From the NCBI RefSeq assembly GCF_051020955.1, contig NW_027476218.1:394165-458164 (forward strand): a stretch of DNA of 64,000 nt, in the 5' to 3' direction. Shown in pieces: positions 27,541 through 40,459 of the stretch. The notes under the pieces are model-generated. The model worked only from the letters and a program-made list of their open reading frames with translations, ran no database searches and was not told where the DNA came from. A program made the position numbers and the translations under genes. Each line of letters starts with the position of its first letter. Position 1 is the stretch's first letter. This DNA comes from Megalopta genalis. Taxonomy: Eukaryota > Arthropoda > Insecta > Hymenoptera > Halictidae.

Positions 27541-30500
27541 GCATGGATTCGAAAATCAGCCTTCTATTTCGCATTGATTTGAATCTAAATCATGAGTTTC
27601 GCATGGATTTGAAGCTAACTCGTTTGGTTCGCATGGATTTGAAGCAAACTCGTTCGTTTCGCATGCAGTTGAAGCTATATCACTTATGGTCCCAAGTGTT
27701 TGAAGCTAAATCATTCGTTTCGCAAGGAGTTCAAGCTAAGACTTCTACTTCGCATTGATCTGGAGCTAAATCATGTGTTTGGCATGGATTTGAAGCTATC
27801 ACGTTTCTTTCGCATGTAGTTGAAGCTAAATCATGTATATCACTAGTATTTGAAGCTAAACCATTTGTTTCGCATGGATTCGATAATCAGCCTTCTATAT
27901 CGCATTGATTTGAAGCTAAATCATGTGTTTCTCATGGATTTAAAGCTATCTCGTTTCTATCGCATGGATTTAAAGCTAACTCGTTTGTTTCGCATGCTGT
28001 TGAAGCTAAATCTAGTATATCACAAGTATTTGAATCTAAACCATTTGTTTCGCATGGATTCGAAAATCAGCCTTCTATTTCGCATTGATTTGAATCTAAA
28101 TCATGAGTTTCGCATGGATTTGAAGCTAACTCGTTTGGTTCGCATGGATTTGAAGCAAACTCGTTCGTTTCGCATGCAGTTGAAGCTATATCACTTATGG
28201 TCCCAAGTGTTTGAAGCTAAATCATTCGTTTCGCAAGGAGTTCAAGCTAAGACTTCTACTTCGCATTGATTTGGAGCTAAATCATGTGTTTGGTATGGAT
28301 TTGAAGCTATCACGTTTCTTTCGCATGCAGTTGAAGCTAAATCATGTATATCACTAGTATTTGAAGCTAAACCATTTGTTTCGCATGGATTCGAAAATCA
28401 GCCTTCTATATCGCATTGATTTGAAGCTAAATCATGTGTTTCTCATGAATTTGAAGCTATCTCGTTTCTATCGCATGGATTTAAAGCTAACTCGTTTGTT
28501 TCGCATGCTGTTGAAGCTAAATCTAGTATATCACAAGTATTTGAAGCTAAACCATTTGTTTCGCATGGATTCGAAAATCAGCCTTCTATTTCGCATTGAT
28601 TTGAATCTAAATCATGAGTTTCGCATGGATTTGAAGCAAACTCGTCCGTTTCGCATGCAGTTGAAGCTATATCAATTATGGTCCCAAGTGTTTGAAGCTA
28701 AATCATTCGTTTCGCATGGAGTTCAAGCTAAGACTTCTACTTCGCATTGATTTGGAGCTAAATCATGTGTTTCGCATGGATTTAAAGCTAACGCGTTTCT
28801 TTCGCATGCAGTTGTAGCTAAATCTAGTATATCACAAGTATTTGAAGCTAACCTATTTGTTTCGCATGGATTCGAAAATCAGCCTTCTATTTCGCATTGA
28901 TTTGAATCTAAATCACGAGTTTCGCATGGATTCGAAAATCAGCCTTCTATTTCGCATTGATTTGAATCTAAATCATGAGTTTCGCATGGATTTGAAGCTA
29001 ACTCGTTTGTTTCGCATGGTTTTGAAGCTAACTCGTTTGTTTCGCATGGATTTGAAGTTAACTCGTTTGTTTCGCATGCAGTTGATGCTAAATCTAGTAT
29101 ATCACAATTATTTGAAGCTAAACCATTTGTTTCGCATGGATTCGAAAATCAGCCTTCTATATCGCATTGATTTGAAGCTAAATCATGTGTTTCTCATGGA
29201 TTTGAAGCTATCTCGTTTCTATCGCATGGATTTAAAGCTAACTCGTTTGTTTCGCATGCTGTTGAAGCTAAATCTAGTATATCACAAGTATTTGAAGCTA
29301 AACCATTTGTTTCGCATGGATTCGAAAATCAGCCTTCTATTTCGCATTGATTTGAATCTAAATCACGAGTTTCGCATGGATTTGAAGCAAACTCGTTCGT
29401 TTCGCATGCAGTTGAAGCTATATCACTTATGGTCCCAAGTGTTTGAAGCTAAATCATTCGTTTCGCATGGAGTTCAAGCTAAGACTTCTACTTCGCATTG
29501 ATTTGGAGCTAAATCATGTGTTTCGCATGGATTTAAAGCTAACGCGTTTCTTTCGCATGCAGTTGTAGCTAAATCTAGTATATCACAAGTATTTGAAGCT
29601 AACCTATTTGTTTCGCATGGATTCGAAAATCAGCCTTCTATTTCTCATTGATTTGAATCTAAATCACGAGTTTCGCATGGATTCGAAAATCAGCCTACTA
29701 TTTCGCATTGATTTGAATCTAAATCACGAGTTTCGCATGGATTCGAAAATCAGCCTTCTATTTCGCATTGATTTGAATCTAAATCATGAGTTTCGCATGG
29801 ATTTGAAGCTAAATCGTTTGGTTCGCATGGATTTGAAGCAAACTCGTTCGTTTCGCATGCAGTTGAAGCTATATCACTTATGGTCCCAAGTGTTTGAAGG
29901 TAAATCATTCGTTTCGCAAGGAGTTCAAGCTAAGACTTCTACTTCGCATTGATCTGGAGCTAAATCATGTGTTTGGCATGGATTTGAAGCTATCACGTTT
30001 CTTTCGCATGTAGTTGAAGCTAAATCATGTATATCACTAGTATTTGAAGCTAAACCATTTGTTTTGCATGGATTCGATAATCAGCCTTCTATATCGCATT
30101 GATTTGAAGCTAAATCATGTGTTTCTCATGGATTTAAAGCTATCTCGTTTCTATCGCATGGATTTAAAGCTAACTCGTTTGTTTCGCATGCTGTTGAAGC
30201 TAAATCTAGTATATCACAAGTATTTGAATCTAAACCATTTGTTTCGCATGGATTCGAAAATCAGCCTTCTATTTCGCATTGATTTGAATCTAAATCATGA
30301 GTTTCGCATGGATTTGAAGCTAACTCGTTTGGTTCGCATGGATTTGAAGCAAACTCGTTCGTTTCGCATGCAGTTGAAGCTATATCACTTATGGTCCCAA
30401 GTGTTTGAAGCTAAATCATTCGTTTCGCAAGGAGTTCAAGCTAAGACTTCTACTTCGCATTGATTTGGAGCTAAATCATGTGTTTGGTATGGATTTGAAG

Positions 30501-31273
30501 CTATCACGTTTCTTTCGCATGCAGTTGAAGCTAAATCATGTATATCACTAGTATTTGAAGCTAAACCATTTGTTTCGCATGGATTCGAAAATCAGCCTTC
30601 TATATCGCATTGATTTGAAGCTAAATCATGTGTTTCTCATGAATTTGAAGCTATCTCGTTTCTATCGCATGGATTTAAAGCTAACTCGTTTGTTTCGCAT
30701 GCTGTTGAAGCTAAATCTAGTATATCACAAGTATTTGAAGCTAAACCATTTGTTTCGCATGGATTCGAAAATCAGCCTTCTATTTCGCATTGATTTGAAT
30801 CTAAATCATGAGTTTCGCATGGATTTGAAGCAAACTCGTTCGTTTCGCATGCAGTTGAAGCTATATCACTTATGGTCCCAAGTGTTTGAAGATAAATCAT
30901 TCGTTTCGCATGGAGTTCAAGCTAAGACTTCTACTTCGCATTGATTTGGAGCTAAATCATGTGTTTCGCATGGATTTAAATCTAACGCGTTTCTTTCGCA
31001 TGCAGTTGTAGCTAATCTAGTATATCACAAGTATTTGAAGCTAACCTATTTGTTTCGCATGGATTCGAAAATCAGCCTTCTATTTCGCATTGATTTGAAT
31101 CTAAATCACGAGTTTCGCATGGATTCGAAAATCAGCCTTCTATTTCGCATTGATTTGAATCTAAATCATGAGTTTCGCATGGATCTGAAGCTAACTCGTT
31201 TGTTTCGCATGGATTTGAAGCTAACTCGTTTGTTTCGCATGGATTTGAAGTTAACTCGTTTGTTTCGCATGCA
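27541..31273 (+). repeat. 2194-bp spaced duplication, two 1.5-kb copies
   Basis: About 27541-29080 and 29735-31273 are near-identical with an offset of 2194 bp (2193 after a one-base loss near 31013, GTAGCTAATCTAG). Shared private changes include GATCTGGAGC, CATGTAGTTGAAGC, GATTCGATAATCAGCC, TTTGGTATGG and TTTCTCATGAATTTG. The copies end at different continuations: GCAGTTGATGC in the first and GCAGTTGAAGCAAAATC in the second. Confidence 0.88.
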
Positions 31274-32989
31274 GTTGAAGCAAAATCATGTATATCACAA
31301 GTATTTGAAGCTAAACCTTTTGTTTCGCATGGATTCGAAAATCAGCCTTCTATTTCGCATTGATTTCAAGCTAAATCATGAGTTTCGCATGGACTTGAAG
31401 CTAACTCGTTTGTTCCGCATGGATTTGAAGCAAAATCATGTATATCACAAGTATTTGAAGCTAAACAATTTGATTCGCATGGATTCGAAGATCAGCCTTC
31501 TACTTCGAATTGATTTGATGCTAAATCATGTGTTTCGCTTGTATTTGAAGCTAACTCGATTGTTTCGCATGCAGTTGAAGCTAAATCATGTATATCAAAA
31601 GTATTTGAAGCTAAACCTTTTGTTTCGCATAAATATTAAGCTAAACCATGTGTTATGCATGAATTTGAAGCTAAATCATGTGTTTCGCTTGGATTTGAAG
31701 CCAACTCGTTTGTTTCGCCTGCAGTTGATGCTAAATCTAGTATATCACAATTATTTGAAGCTAAACCATTTGTTTCGCATGGATTCGAAAATCAGCCTTC
31801 TATATCGCATTGATTTGAAGCTAAATCATGTGTTTCTCATGGATTTGAAGCTATCTCGTTTCTATCGCATGGATTTAAAGCTAACTCGTTTGTTTCGCAT
31901 GCTGTTGAAGCTAAATCTTGTATATCACAAGTATTTGAAGCTAAACCATTTGTTTCGCATGGATTCGAAAATCAGCCTTCTATTTCGCATTGATTTGAAT
32001 CTAAATCACGAGTTTCGCATGGATTTGAAGCAAACTCGTTCGTTTCGCATCCAGTTGAAGCTATATCACTTATGGTCCCAAGTGTTTGAAGCTAAATCAT
32101 TCGTTTCGCATGGAGTTCAAGCTAAGACTTCTACTTCGCATTGATTTGGAGCTAAATCATGTGTTTCGCATGGATTTAAAGCTAACGCGTTTCTTTCGCA
32201 TGCAGTTGTAGCTAAATCTAGTATATCACAAGTATTTAAAGCTAACCTATTTGTTTCGCATGGATTCGAAAATCAGCCTTCTATTTCGCATTGATTTGAA
32301 TCTAAATCACGAGTTTCGCATGGATTCGAAAATCAGCCTTCTATTTCGCATTGATTTGAATCTAAATCATGAGGTTCGCATGGATTCGAAAATCAGCCTT
32401 CTATTTCGCATTGATTTGAATCTAAATCATGAATTTCGCATGGATTTGAAGCTAACTCGTTTGGTTCGCATGGATTTGAAGCAAACTCGTTCGTTTCGCA
32501 TGCAGTTGAAGCTATATCACTTATGGTCCCAAGTGTTTGAAGCTAAATCATTCGTTTCGCAAGGAGTTCAAGCTAAGACTTCTACTTCGCATTGATTTGG
32601 AGCTAAATCATGTGTTTGGCATGGATTTGAAGCTATCACGTTTCTTTCGCATGCAGTTGAAGCTAAATCATGTATATCACTAGTATTTGAAGCTAAACCA
32701 TTTGTTTCGCATGGATTCGAAAATCAGCCTTCTATATCGCATTGATTTGAAGGAAAATCATGTGTTTCTCATGGATTTAAAGCTATCTCGTTTCTATCGC
32801 ATGAATTTAAAGCTAACTCGTTTGTTTCGCATGCAGTTGAAGCAAAATCATGTATATCACAAGTATTTGAAGCTAAATCATTCGTTTCGCATGGATTTGA
32901 AGCTAACTCGTTTGTTTCGCAATGTAGTTGAAGCTAAATCATGTATATCACAAGTGTTTGAAGCTAAATCAGTTGTTTTGCATGGTTTC

Positions 32990-33905
32990 GAAGATAAGCC
33001 TTCCACTTAGCATTGATTAGAAGGTAAATCATGTGTTTTGCTTGGATATGATGCTAACTCGTTGGTTTCGCATGCAGTTGAAGCTAAGTTGTGTATAAAA
33101 AAAGTATTTGAAGCTAAACCATTCGTTTCGCATGGATTTGAAGCTCAGCCTTCAACTTCGCATTGATTTGAAGCTAAATCATGTGTTTCGCATGGAGTTG
33201 AAGCTAACACGTTAGATTCGCATGCAGTTGAAGCTGAATCAAGCATATCACAAGTATTTGAAGTTAAACCATTTGTTTCGCATGGATTTGATGCTACGCC
33301 TTCTACTTCGCATTGATTTGAAGCTAAATCATGTGTTTCGCATGAATTTGAAGCTAACTCGTTTGTTTCGCATGTAGTTGAAGCTAAATCATGTATATCA
33401 CAAGTGTTTGAAGCTAAATCAGTTGTTTTGCATGATTTCGAAGATAAGCCATCCACTTAGCATTGATTTGATGCTAAATCATGTGTTTCGCTTGGATATG
33501 AAGCTAATTTCGCTTGTTTCGCATGCAGTTGGAGCTAAATCGTGTATAAAAAAGTATTTGAAACTAAATCATTCGTTTCGCATGGATTTGAAACTAAGTC
33601 TTCAACTTCGCATTGATTTGAAGCTAAATCATTTGTTACGCTTGGATTTGAAGCTAACTCGTTTGTTTCGCATGCACTTGTAGCTGTTTCACTTACACCC
33701 GCAAGTATTTGAAGCTAAATCATTCGTTTCGAATGGATTTGGAATTAAGCCTTCTACTTCGCATTGATATGATGCTAAATCATTTGTTTCGCCTGGATGT
33801 GAAGCTAACTCGTTTGTTTGGCACGCTGTTGAAGCTAAACAATGTATATCACAACTATTTGAAGCTAAACCATTTGCTTCGCATCTAATTGAATCTTAGC
33901 CTTCT
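32990..33905 (+). repeat. Diverged island 2 at the right edge of the homogenised domain
   Basis: At about 32.99 kb the CGAAAATCAGCC and TCCCAAG variants stop. Diverged units follow with CTTCCACTTAGCATTG, GTGTATAAAAAAAG, TTAGATTCGCATGCAG, CACTTACACCCGCAAG and GCACGCTGTTGAAGC. About 33520-33900 closely resembles 19760-20340 in order and content. A pair of similar blocks also lies inside the island (about 32915-33010 and 33375-33470). Parts of the left half reappear, altered, in the later A-rich blocks near 40.1, 49.2, 51.5, 55.9 and 60.3 kb. Confidence 0.85.
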
Positions 33906-35194
33906 ACTGCGCATTGATTTGAAGCTAAATCATGTGTGTCGCTTGGTTTTGAAGCTAACTCGTTTGTTTCGCATGCAGTTGAAGCTAAATCATGTATATC
34001 ACAAGTATTTGAAGATAATCCATTTGTTTTGCATGGATTCGAAAATCAGCCTTCTATTTCGCATTGATTTGAAGCTAAATCATGTATTTCGCATGGATTT
34101 GAATCTAACTCGATTGTTTCGCGTGCTTTTATAGCTATATCACATATATCGCAATTATCTGAATATAAATCATTTGTTTCTCATGTATTTGAAGCTGAAC
34201 CTACTACTTCGCATTGATTTGCAGCTAAATCATGTGTTTCGCTTGGTTTTGAAGCTAACTCTTTTGTTTCGCCTGCATTTGAAGGTGAATCATGTATATC
34301 ACAAGTATTTGAATCTAAACCGTTTGATTCGCATGGATTTGAAGCTAAGCCTTCTACTTCACATTGATTTGCAGCTAAATCATGTGTTTCGCTTGGTTTT
34401 GAAGCTAACTCTTTTGTTTCGCCTGCATTTGAAGGTGAATCATGTATATCACAAGTATTTGAAGCTAAACCATTTCTTTCGCATGAATTTGAAGCTAAGC
34501 CTTCTACTTCGCATTGATTTGAAGCTAAATCATGTGAGTCGCTTGGTTTTGATGCTAACTCGTTTGTTTCGCATGCAGTTGAAGCTAAATCATGTATATC
34601 ACAAGAATTTGAAGCTAAACCATTTGTTTCGCATGGATTTGAAGATAAGCCTCGTACTTCGCATTAATTTGAAGCTAACTCGATTGATTCGACTGCATTT
34701 GAATCTATATCACTTATATCGCAATTATCTGAAGATAAATCATTTGCTTCTCATGTATTTGAAGCTAAGCCGTCTATTTCGCACTGATTTGAAGCTAAAT
34801 CAAATGTTTCGCATGGATTTGAAGCTAACTCTTTTGTTTCGCCTGCATTTGAAGGTAAATCATCTATATCACAAGTATTTGAAGCTAAACCGTTTGATTC
34901 GCATGGATTTGAAGCTAAGCCGTCAACTTCGCATTGATTTGCAGCTAAATCATGTGTTTCGCTTGGTTTTGAAGCTATCTCGATTGTTTCGCATGCAGTT
35001 GAAGCTAAATCATGTATATCACAAGTATTTGAAGCTGAACCATTCGCTTCACATGGATTCGAAGTTAAAACTTCCACTTCGCATTGATTTGTAGCTAAAT
35101 CATGTGTTTCGAATGAATATGAAGCTAAATAATGTGTTTCCTTTGAATTTGAAGCTGACTCGTTTGCTTCACATGCAGTTGAAGCTAAATCATG

Positions 35195-36130
35195 TATATC
35201 TCAAGTATTTTAAGCTAAACCATTTGTTTCTCATGTATTTGATGCTAAGCCTTCCACTTCGCATTGATTTGAAGCTAACTCGATTGTTTCGCCTGCATAT
35301 GAATCTATATCACTTATATCGCAATTATCTGAAGATAAATCATTCGTTTCTCATATATTTGAAGATAAGCCTTGTACTTCGCATTGATTTGTAGCTAAAT
35401 CATGCGTTTCGCTTGGATTTGAAGCTAACTCGTTTGTTTCGCATGCAGTTGAAGCTAAATCATGTTCATCACAAGTATCTGAATATAAACCATCTGTGTC
35501 GCATGACTATTGAGCTAAACTATGTGTTTCGCATGAATTTGATGCTAAACGATGTGTTTAGCATGGATTTGAAGCTAACTCTTTTGTTTCGTCTGCATTT
35601 GAAGATAAATCATTTATATCACAGGTATTTGAAGATAAACCATTAGTTTCGCATGGATTTGAAGATAAATCTCCTACTTCGCATTGATTTGATGCTAAAT
35701 CATGTGTTTTGCATGGATTATAAGATAACTCGTTTCCTCCGCATGCAGATGAAGCTAAATCATGCATAGCAAAAGTATTTGAAGGTAAACCATTTGTTTC
35801 GCATGGATTTGAAGATATGCCTTCTACATCGCATTGATTTGAAGCTAAATCATGTGTTACGCTGTGATTTGTAGCTAACTCGTTTGTTTCGCATGCAGTT
35901 GATGCTAAATCATGTTTATCAAAAGTATTTGAAGCTATAGCATTTGTTTCGTATGGTTTTGAAGCTAAGCCTTCTACTTCGCATTGATTTGAAGTTAAAT
36001 CATGTGTTTCTCTTTGATTTGAAGCAAACTTGTTTGCTTCGCATGCAGTTGAAGCTAATTCATGTTTATCACAAGTATCTGAATCTAAACCATCTGTTTC
36101 GCAAGACTATGAAGCTATGAAGATAAACCA
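35195..36130 (+). repeat. 0.94-kb segment copied near 62.08-63.02 kb
   Basis: The block from GTATTTTAAGCTAAACC through GTCGCATGACTATTGAGC, CGTCTGCATTTGAAG, GGATTATAAGATAACTCG, CCTCCGCATGCAG and GCTGTGATTTGTAGC to the 8 bp marker at 36108 reappears near 62080-63020. That copy keeps all these private variants but has added one-base indels. Confidence 0.83.
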
Positions 36131-37089
36131 TGTGTTTCGCTTGGTTTTGAAGCTAACTCGTCTGTTTCGCATGCAGTTGAAGGTGAATCATGTATATCAC
36201 AAGTATTTGAATCTAAACCGTTTGATTCGCATGGATTTGAAGATAAGCTTTCTACTTCGCATTTATTTGCAGCTAAATCATTTGTTTCGCTTGGTTTTGA
36301 AGATAACTCGTTTGTTTCGCATGCAGTTGAAGCTAAATCATGTTTACCACAAGTATCTGAATATAAACCATCTGTTTCGCATGAATATTAAGCTAAACCA
36401 TGTGTTTCGCATGAATTTGAAGCTCAATGATGTGTTTCGGTTGGTTTTGAAGCTAACTCTTTTGTTTCGCCTGCATTTGAAGATAAATCATGTATAGCAC
36501 AAGTATTTGAATCTAAACCATTTCTTTCGCATGGATTTGAAGATAAGCCTTCTACTTCGCATTGATTTGAAGCTAACTCGATTGTTTCGCCTGCATTTGA
36601 TGCTATATCACTTATATCGCAATTATCTGAAGATAAATCACTTGTTTCTCATGTATTTGAAGCTAAGCCTTCCACTTCGCATTGATTTGAACCTAAATAA
36701 TGTGTATCGCTTGGATTTGAAGGTAAAGCGTTTGTTTCGCATGCAGTTGAAGCTAAATCATGTATATCACAAGTATTTGAAGCTAAACCATTTGTTTCTC
36801 ATGTATTAGAAGCTAAGCGTTCCAATTCGCATTGATTTGAATCTCACTCGATTGTTTCGCCTGCATATGAAGCTATATCACTTATATCGCAATTATCTGA
36901 AGATAAATCATTTGTTTCTCATGTATTTGAAGATAAGCCTTGTACTTCGCATTGATTTGAAGCTAACTCGATTGTTTCGCCTGCTTATGAAGCTATATCA
37001 CTTATATCGCAATTATCTAAAGATAAATCATTTGTTTCGCATGAATTTGAATCTAAGCCTTCTACTTCGCATTGATTTGAATCTAAATC

Positions 37090-38756
37090 ACGTGTTTCGC
37101 TTGGTTTTGAAGCTAACTCGTTTGTTTCGTTTGCAGTTGAAGCTAAATCACGTTTATCACAAGTATCTGAATATAAACCATCTGTGTCGCATGACTATTG
37201 AGCTAAACCATGTGTTTCGCATGAATTTGAAGCTAAATGATGTGTTTCGCATGGATATGAAGCTAACTCTTTTGTTTCGCCTGCATTTGAAGATAAATAA
37301 TGTATATCACAAGTACTTGATGCTCAACCGTTTGATTCGCATGGATTTGAAGCTAAGCCTTCTACTTCGCATTGATTTGCAGCTAAATCATGTGTTACGC
37401 TTGGTTTTGAAGCTAACTCTTTTGTTTCGCCTGCATTTGAAGATAAATCATTTATATCACAAGTACTTGAAGCTCAACCATTTGATTCGCATGTATTTGG
37501 AGCTAAGCCTTCTACTTCGCATTGATTTGAAGCTAAATCATGTGTTTCGTTTGGATTTGAAGCAAACACGTTTGTTTCTCATGCAGTTGAAGCTATATCA
37601 CTTATGTTCGCAAGTATTTGGAGCTAAATCATTCGTTTCGCACGGAGTTGAAGCTAAACCTTCTACTTCGCATTGATTTGAAGCTAAATCAAGTGTTTCG
37701 CTTGGATTTGAAGCTAACTCGTTTGTTTCGCATGCAGTTGAAGCAAAATCATGTATATCACAAGTATTTGAAGCTAAACCATTTCTTTCGCATGAATTTG
37801 AAGCTAAGCCTTCTACATCGCATTGATTTGAAGCTAACTCGATTGTTTCGCCTGCATTTGAAGCTGAATCATGTATATCACAAGTATTTGAAGCTAAACC
37901 ATTTGTTTCGCATGAATTTGAAGCTAAGCCTTCTACTTGGCATTGATTTGAATCCAAATCATGTGTTTCGCTTGGTTTTGAAGCTAACTCATCTGTAACG
38001 CATGCAGTTGAAGGTGAATCATGTATATCACAAGTATTTGAATCTAAACCGTTTGATTCGCATGGATTTGAAGATAAGCCTTCTACTTCGCATTGATTTG
38101 CAGCTAAATCATGTGTTTCGCTTGGTTTTGAAGCTAACTCTTTTGTTTCGCCTACATTTGAAGATAAATCATGTACATCACAAGTATTTGAAGCTAAACC
38201 GTTTGATTCGCATGGATTTGAAGCTAAGCCTTCTACTTCGCATTGATTTGCAGCTAAATCATGTGTTTCGCTTGCTTTTGAAGCTAACTCGTTTGTTTCG
38301 CATGCAGTTGAAGGTGAATCATGTATATCACAAGTATTTGAATCTAAACCGTTTGATTCGCATGGATTTGAAGATAAGCCTCCTACTTCGCATTGATTTG
38401 CAGCTAAATCATGTGTTTCGCTTGGTTTTGAAGCTAACTCTTTTGTTTCGCATGCAGTTGTAGCAAAATCATGTATATCACAAGTATTTGAAGATAATCC
38501 ATTTGTTTTGCATGGATTCGAAAATCAGCCTTCTATTTCGCATTGATTTGAAGCTAAATCATGTATTTCGCATGGAGTTGAATCTAACTCGATTGTTTCG
38601 CGTGCTTTTATAGCTATATCACATATATCGCAATTATCTGAATATAAATCATTTGTTTCTCATGTATTTGAAGCTGAACCTACTACTTCGCATTGATTTG
38701 CAGCTAAATCATGTGTTTCGCTTGGTTTTGAAGCTAACTCTTTTGTTTCGCCTGCA
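37090..38756 (+). repeat. 1.7-kb segment copied at 42124-43790
   Basis: The offset is 5034 bp throughout. Shared rare variants include TTTCGTTTGCAG, GTCGCATGACTATTGAGC, ATAATGTATATCAC, TTATGTTCGCAAG, CGCACGGAG, CTACTTGGCATTG and CATCTGTAACGCATGC. The copies part where GAAGATAAATCATC (38761) replaces GAAGGTGAATCATG (43795). Confidence 0.86.
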
Positions 38757-40072
38757 TTTGAAGATAAATCATCTATATCACAAGTATTTAAAGCTAAACC
38801 GTTTGATTCGCATGGATTTGAAGCTAAGCCGTCAACTTCGCATTGATCTGCAGCTAAATCATGTGTTTCGCTTGGTTTTGAAGCTATCTCGATTGTTTCG
38901 CATGCAGTTGAAGCTAAATCATGTATATCACAAGTATTTGAAGCTGAACCATTCGCTTCACATGGATTCGAAGTTAAAACTTCCACTTCGCATTGATTTG
39001 AAGCTAAATCATGCGTTTCGCATGGAGTTGAAGCTAACTCGTTAGATTCGCATGCAGTTGAAGCTGAATCATGTATATCACAAGTATTTGAAGCTAAACC
39101 ACTTGTGTCGCATGGATTTGATGCTAAGTCTTCTACTTCGCATTGATTTGAAGCTAAATCATGTGTATCGCTTGCTTTTGAAGCTAACTCGTTTGTTTCG
39201 CATGCAGTTGAAGGTGAATCATGTATATCACAAGTATTTGAATCTAAACCGTTTGATTCGCATGGATTTGAAGATAAGCCTCCTACTTCGCATTGATTTG
39301 CAGCTAAATCATGTGTTTCGCTTGGTTTTGAAGCTAACTCTTTTGTTTCGCATGCAGTTGTAGCAAAATCATGTATATCACAAGTATTTGAAGATAATCC
39401 ATTTGTTTTGCATGGATTCGAAAATCAGCCTTCTATTTCGCATTGATTTGAAGCTAAATCATGTATTTCGCATGGAGTTGAATCTAACTCGATTGTTTCG
39501 CGTGCTTTTATAGCTATATCACATATATCGCAATTATCTGAATATAAATCATTTGTTTCTCATGTATTTGAAGCTGAACCTACTACTTCGCATTGATTTG
39601 CAGCTAAATCATGTGTTTCGCTTGGTTTTGAAGCTAACTCTTTTGTTTCGCCTGCATTTGAAGATAAATCATCTATATCACAAGTATTTAAAGCTAAACC
39701 GTTTGATTCGCATGGATTTGAAGCTAAGCCGTCAACTTCGCATTGATCTGCAGCTAAATCATGTGTTTCGCTTGGTTTTGAAGCTATCTCGATTGTTTCG
39801 CATGCAGTTGAAGCTAAATCATGTATATCACAAGTATTTGAAGCTGAACCATTCGCTTCACATGGATTCGAAGTTAAAACTTCCACTTCGCATTGATTTG
39901 AAGCTAAATCATGCGTTTCGCATGGAGTTGAAGCTAACTCGTTAGATTCGCATGCAGTTGAAGCTGAATCATGTATATCACAAGTATTTGAAGCTAAACC
40001 ACTTGTGTCGCATGGATTTGATGCTAAGTCTTCTACTTCGCATTGATTTGAAGCTAAATCATGTGTATCGCT
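38273..40072 (+). repeat. 900-bp tandem duplication, near-identical
   Basis: Bases 38273-39172 and 39173-40072 match almost base for base, with a period of exactly thirty units. Both contain TAGCAAAATCATG, CGCGTGCTTTTATAGC, GATCTGCAGC, GCTTCACATGG and CACTTGTGTCGC. The only clear change noted is at the junction, CGCTTGCTTTTG (39172) against CGCTTGGATATG (40072). Confidence 0.92.
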
Positions 40073-40459
40073 TGGATATGAAGCTAACTCGTTGGTTTCG
40101 CATGCAGTTGAAGCGAAGTTGTGTATAAAAAAAGTATTTGAAGCTAAACCATTCGTTTCGCATGGATCTGAAGCTCAGCCTTCAACTTCGCATTGATTTG
40201 AAGCTAAATCATGTGTTTCGCATGGAGTTGAAGCTAACTCGTTAGATTCGCATGCAGTTGAACCTGAATCAAGTATATCACAAGTATTTGAAGTTAAACC
40301 ATTTGTTTCGCATGGATTTGATGCTACGCCTTCTACTTCGCATTGATTTGAAGCTAAATCATGTGTTTCGCATGAATTTGAAGCTAACTCGTTTGTTTCG
40401 CATGTAGTTGAAGCTAAATCATGTATATCACAAGTGTTTGAAGCTAAACTATTTGCTTC

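Larger units (their letters stand above)
5041..32990 (+). repeat. Homogenised subfamily domain with 31-bp TTATGGTCCCAAG unit
   Basis: This 28 kb domain is defined by two variants that are rare or absent elsewhere. One is a U5 with GGATTCGAAAATCAGCC. The other is a U3 of 31 bp ending TTATGGTCCCAAGTG, seen about thirty times between 5.36 and 32.52 kb and not outside. Higher-order repeats are 331, 391, 451, 481, 511, 661 or 751 bp. All are a multiple of 30 plus 1, because each holds one 31 bp unit. A worked example is 27519-27849: U4, U5, U1, U2, a second U2 variant, the 31 bp U3, U4 (TTCGCAAGGAGTT), U5 (CAAGCTAAGACTTC), U1 (TTTGGCATGG), U2 (TATCACGTTTCTTTCGC) and U3 (ATCACTAGTA). Copies are often identical over hundreds of bases, which implies recent homogenisation. 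Confidence 0.92.

Noticed and set aside
5041..32990. Repeat-based adhesin or surface protein read with programmed frameshifting at each 31 bp unit
   Set aside because: It would need about thirty successive shifts, with stops soon after each unit in the shifted frame. Nothing resembling a slippery site with a downstream structure is consistently present.
40115..40135. A-rich GTATAAAAAAAG as a TATA box or polyadenylation signal
   Set aside because: It is a variant of the U3 unit, recurs with its block near 33.1, 49.3, 51.5, 55.9 and 60.4 kb, and no transcription unit lies beside it.
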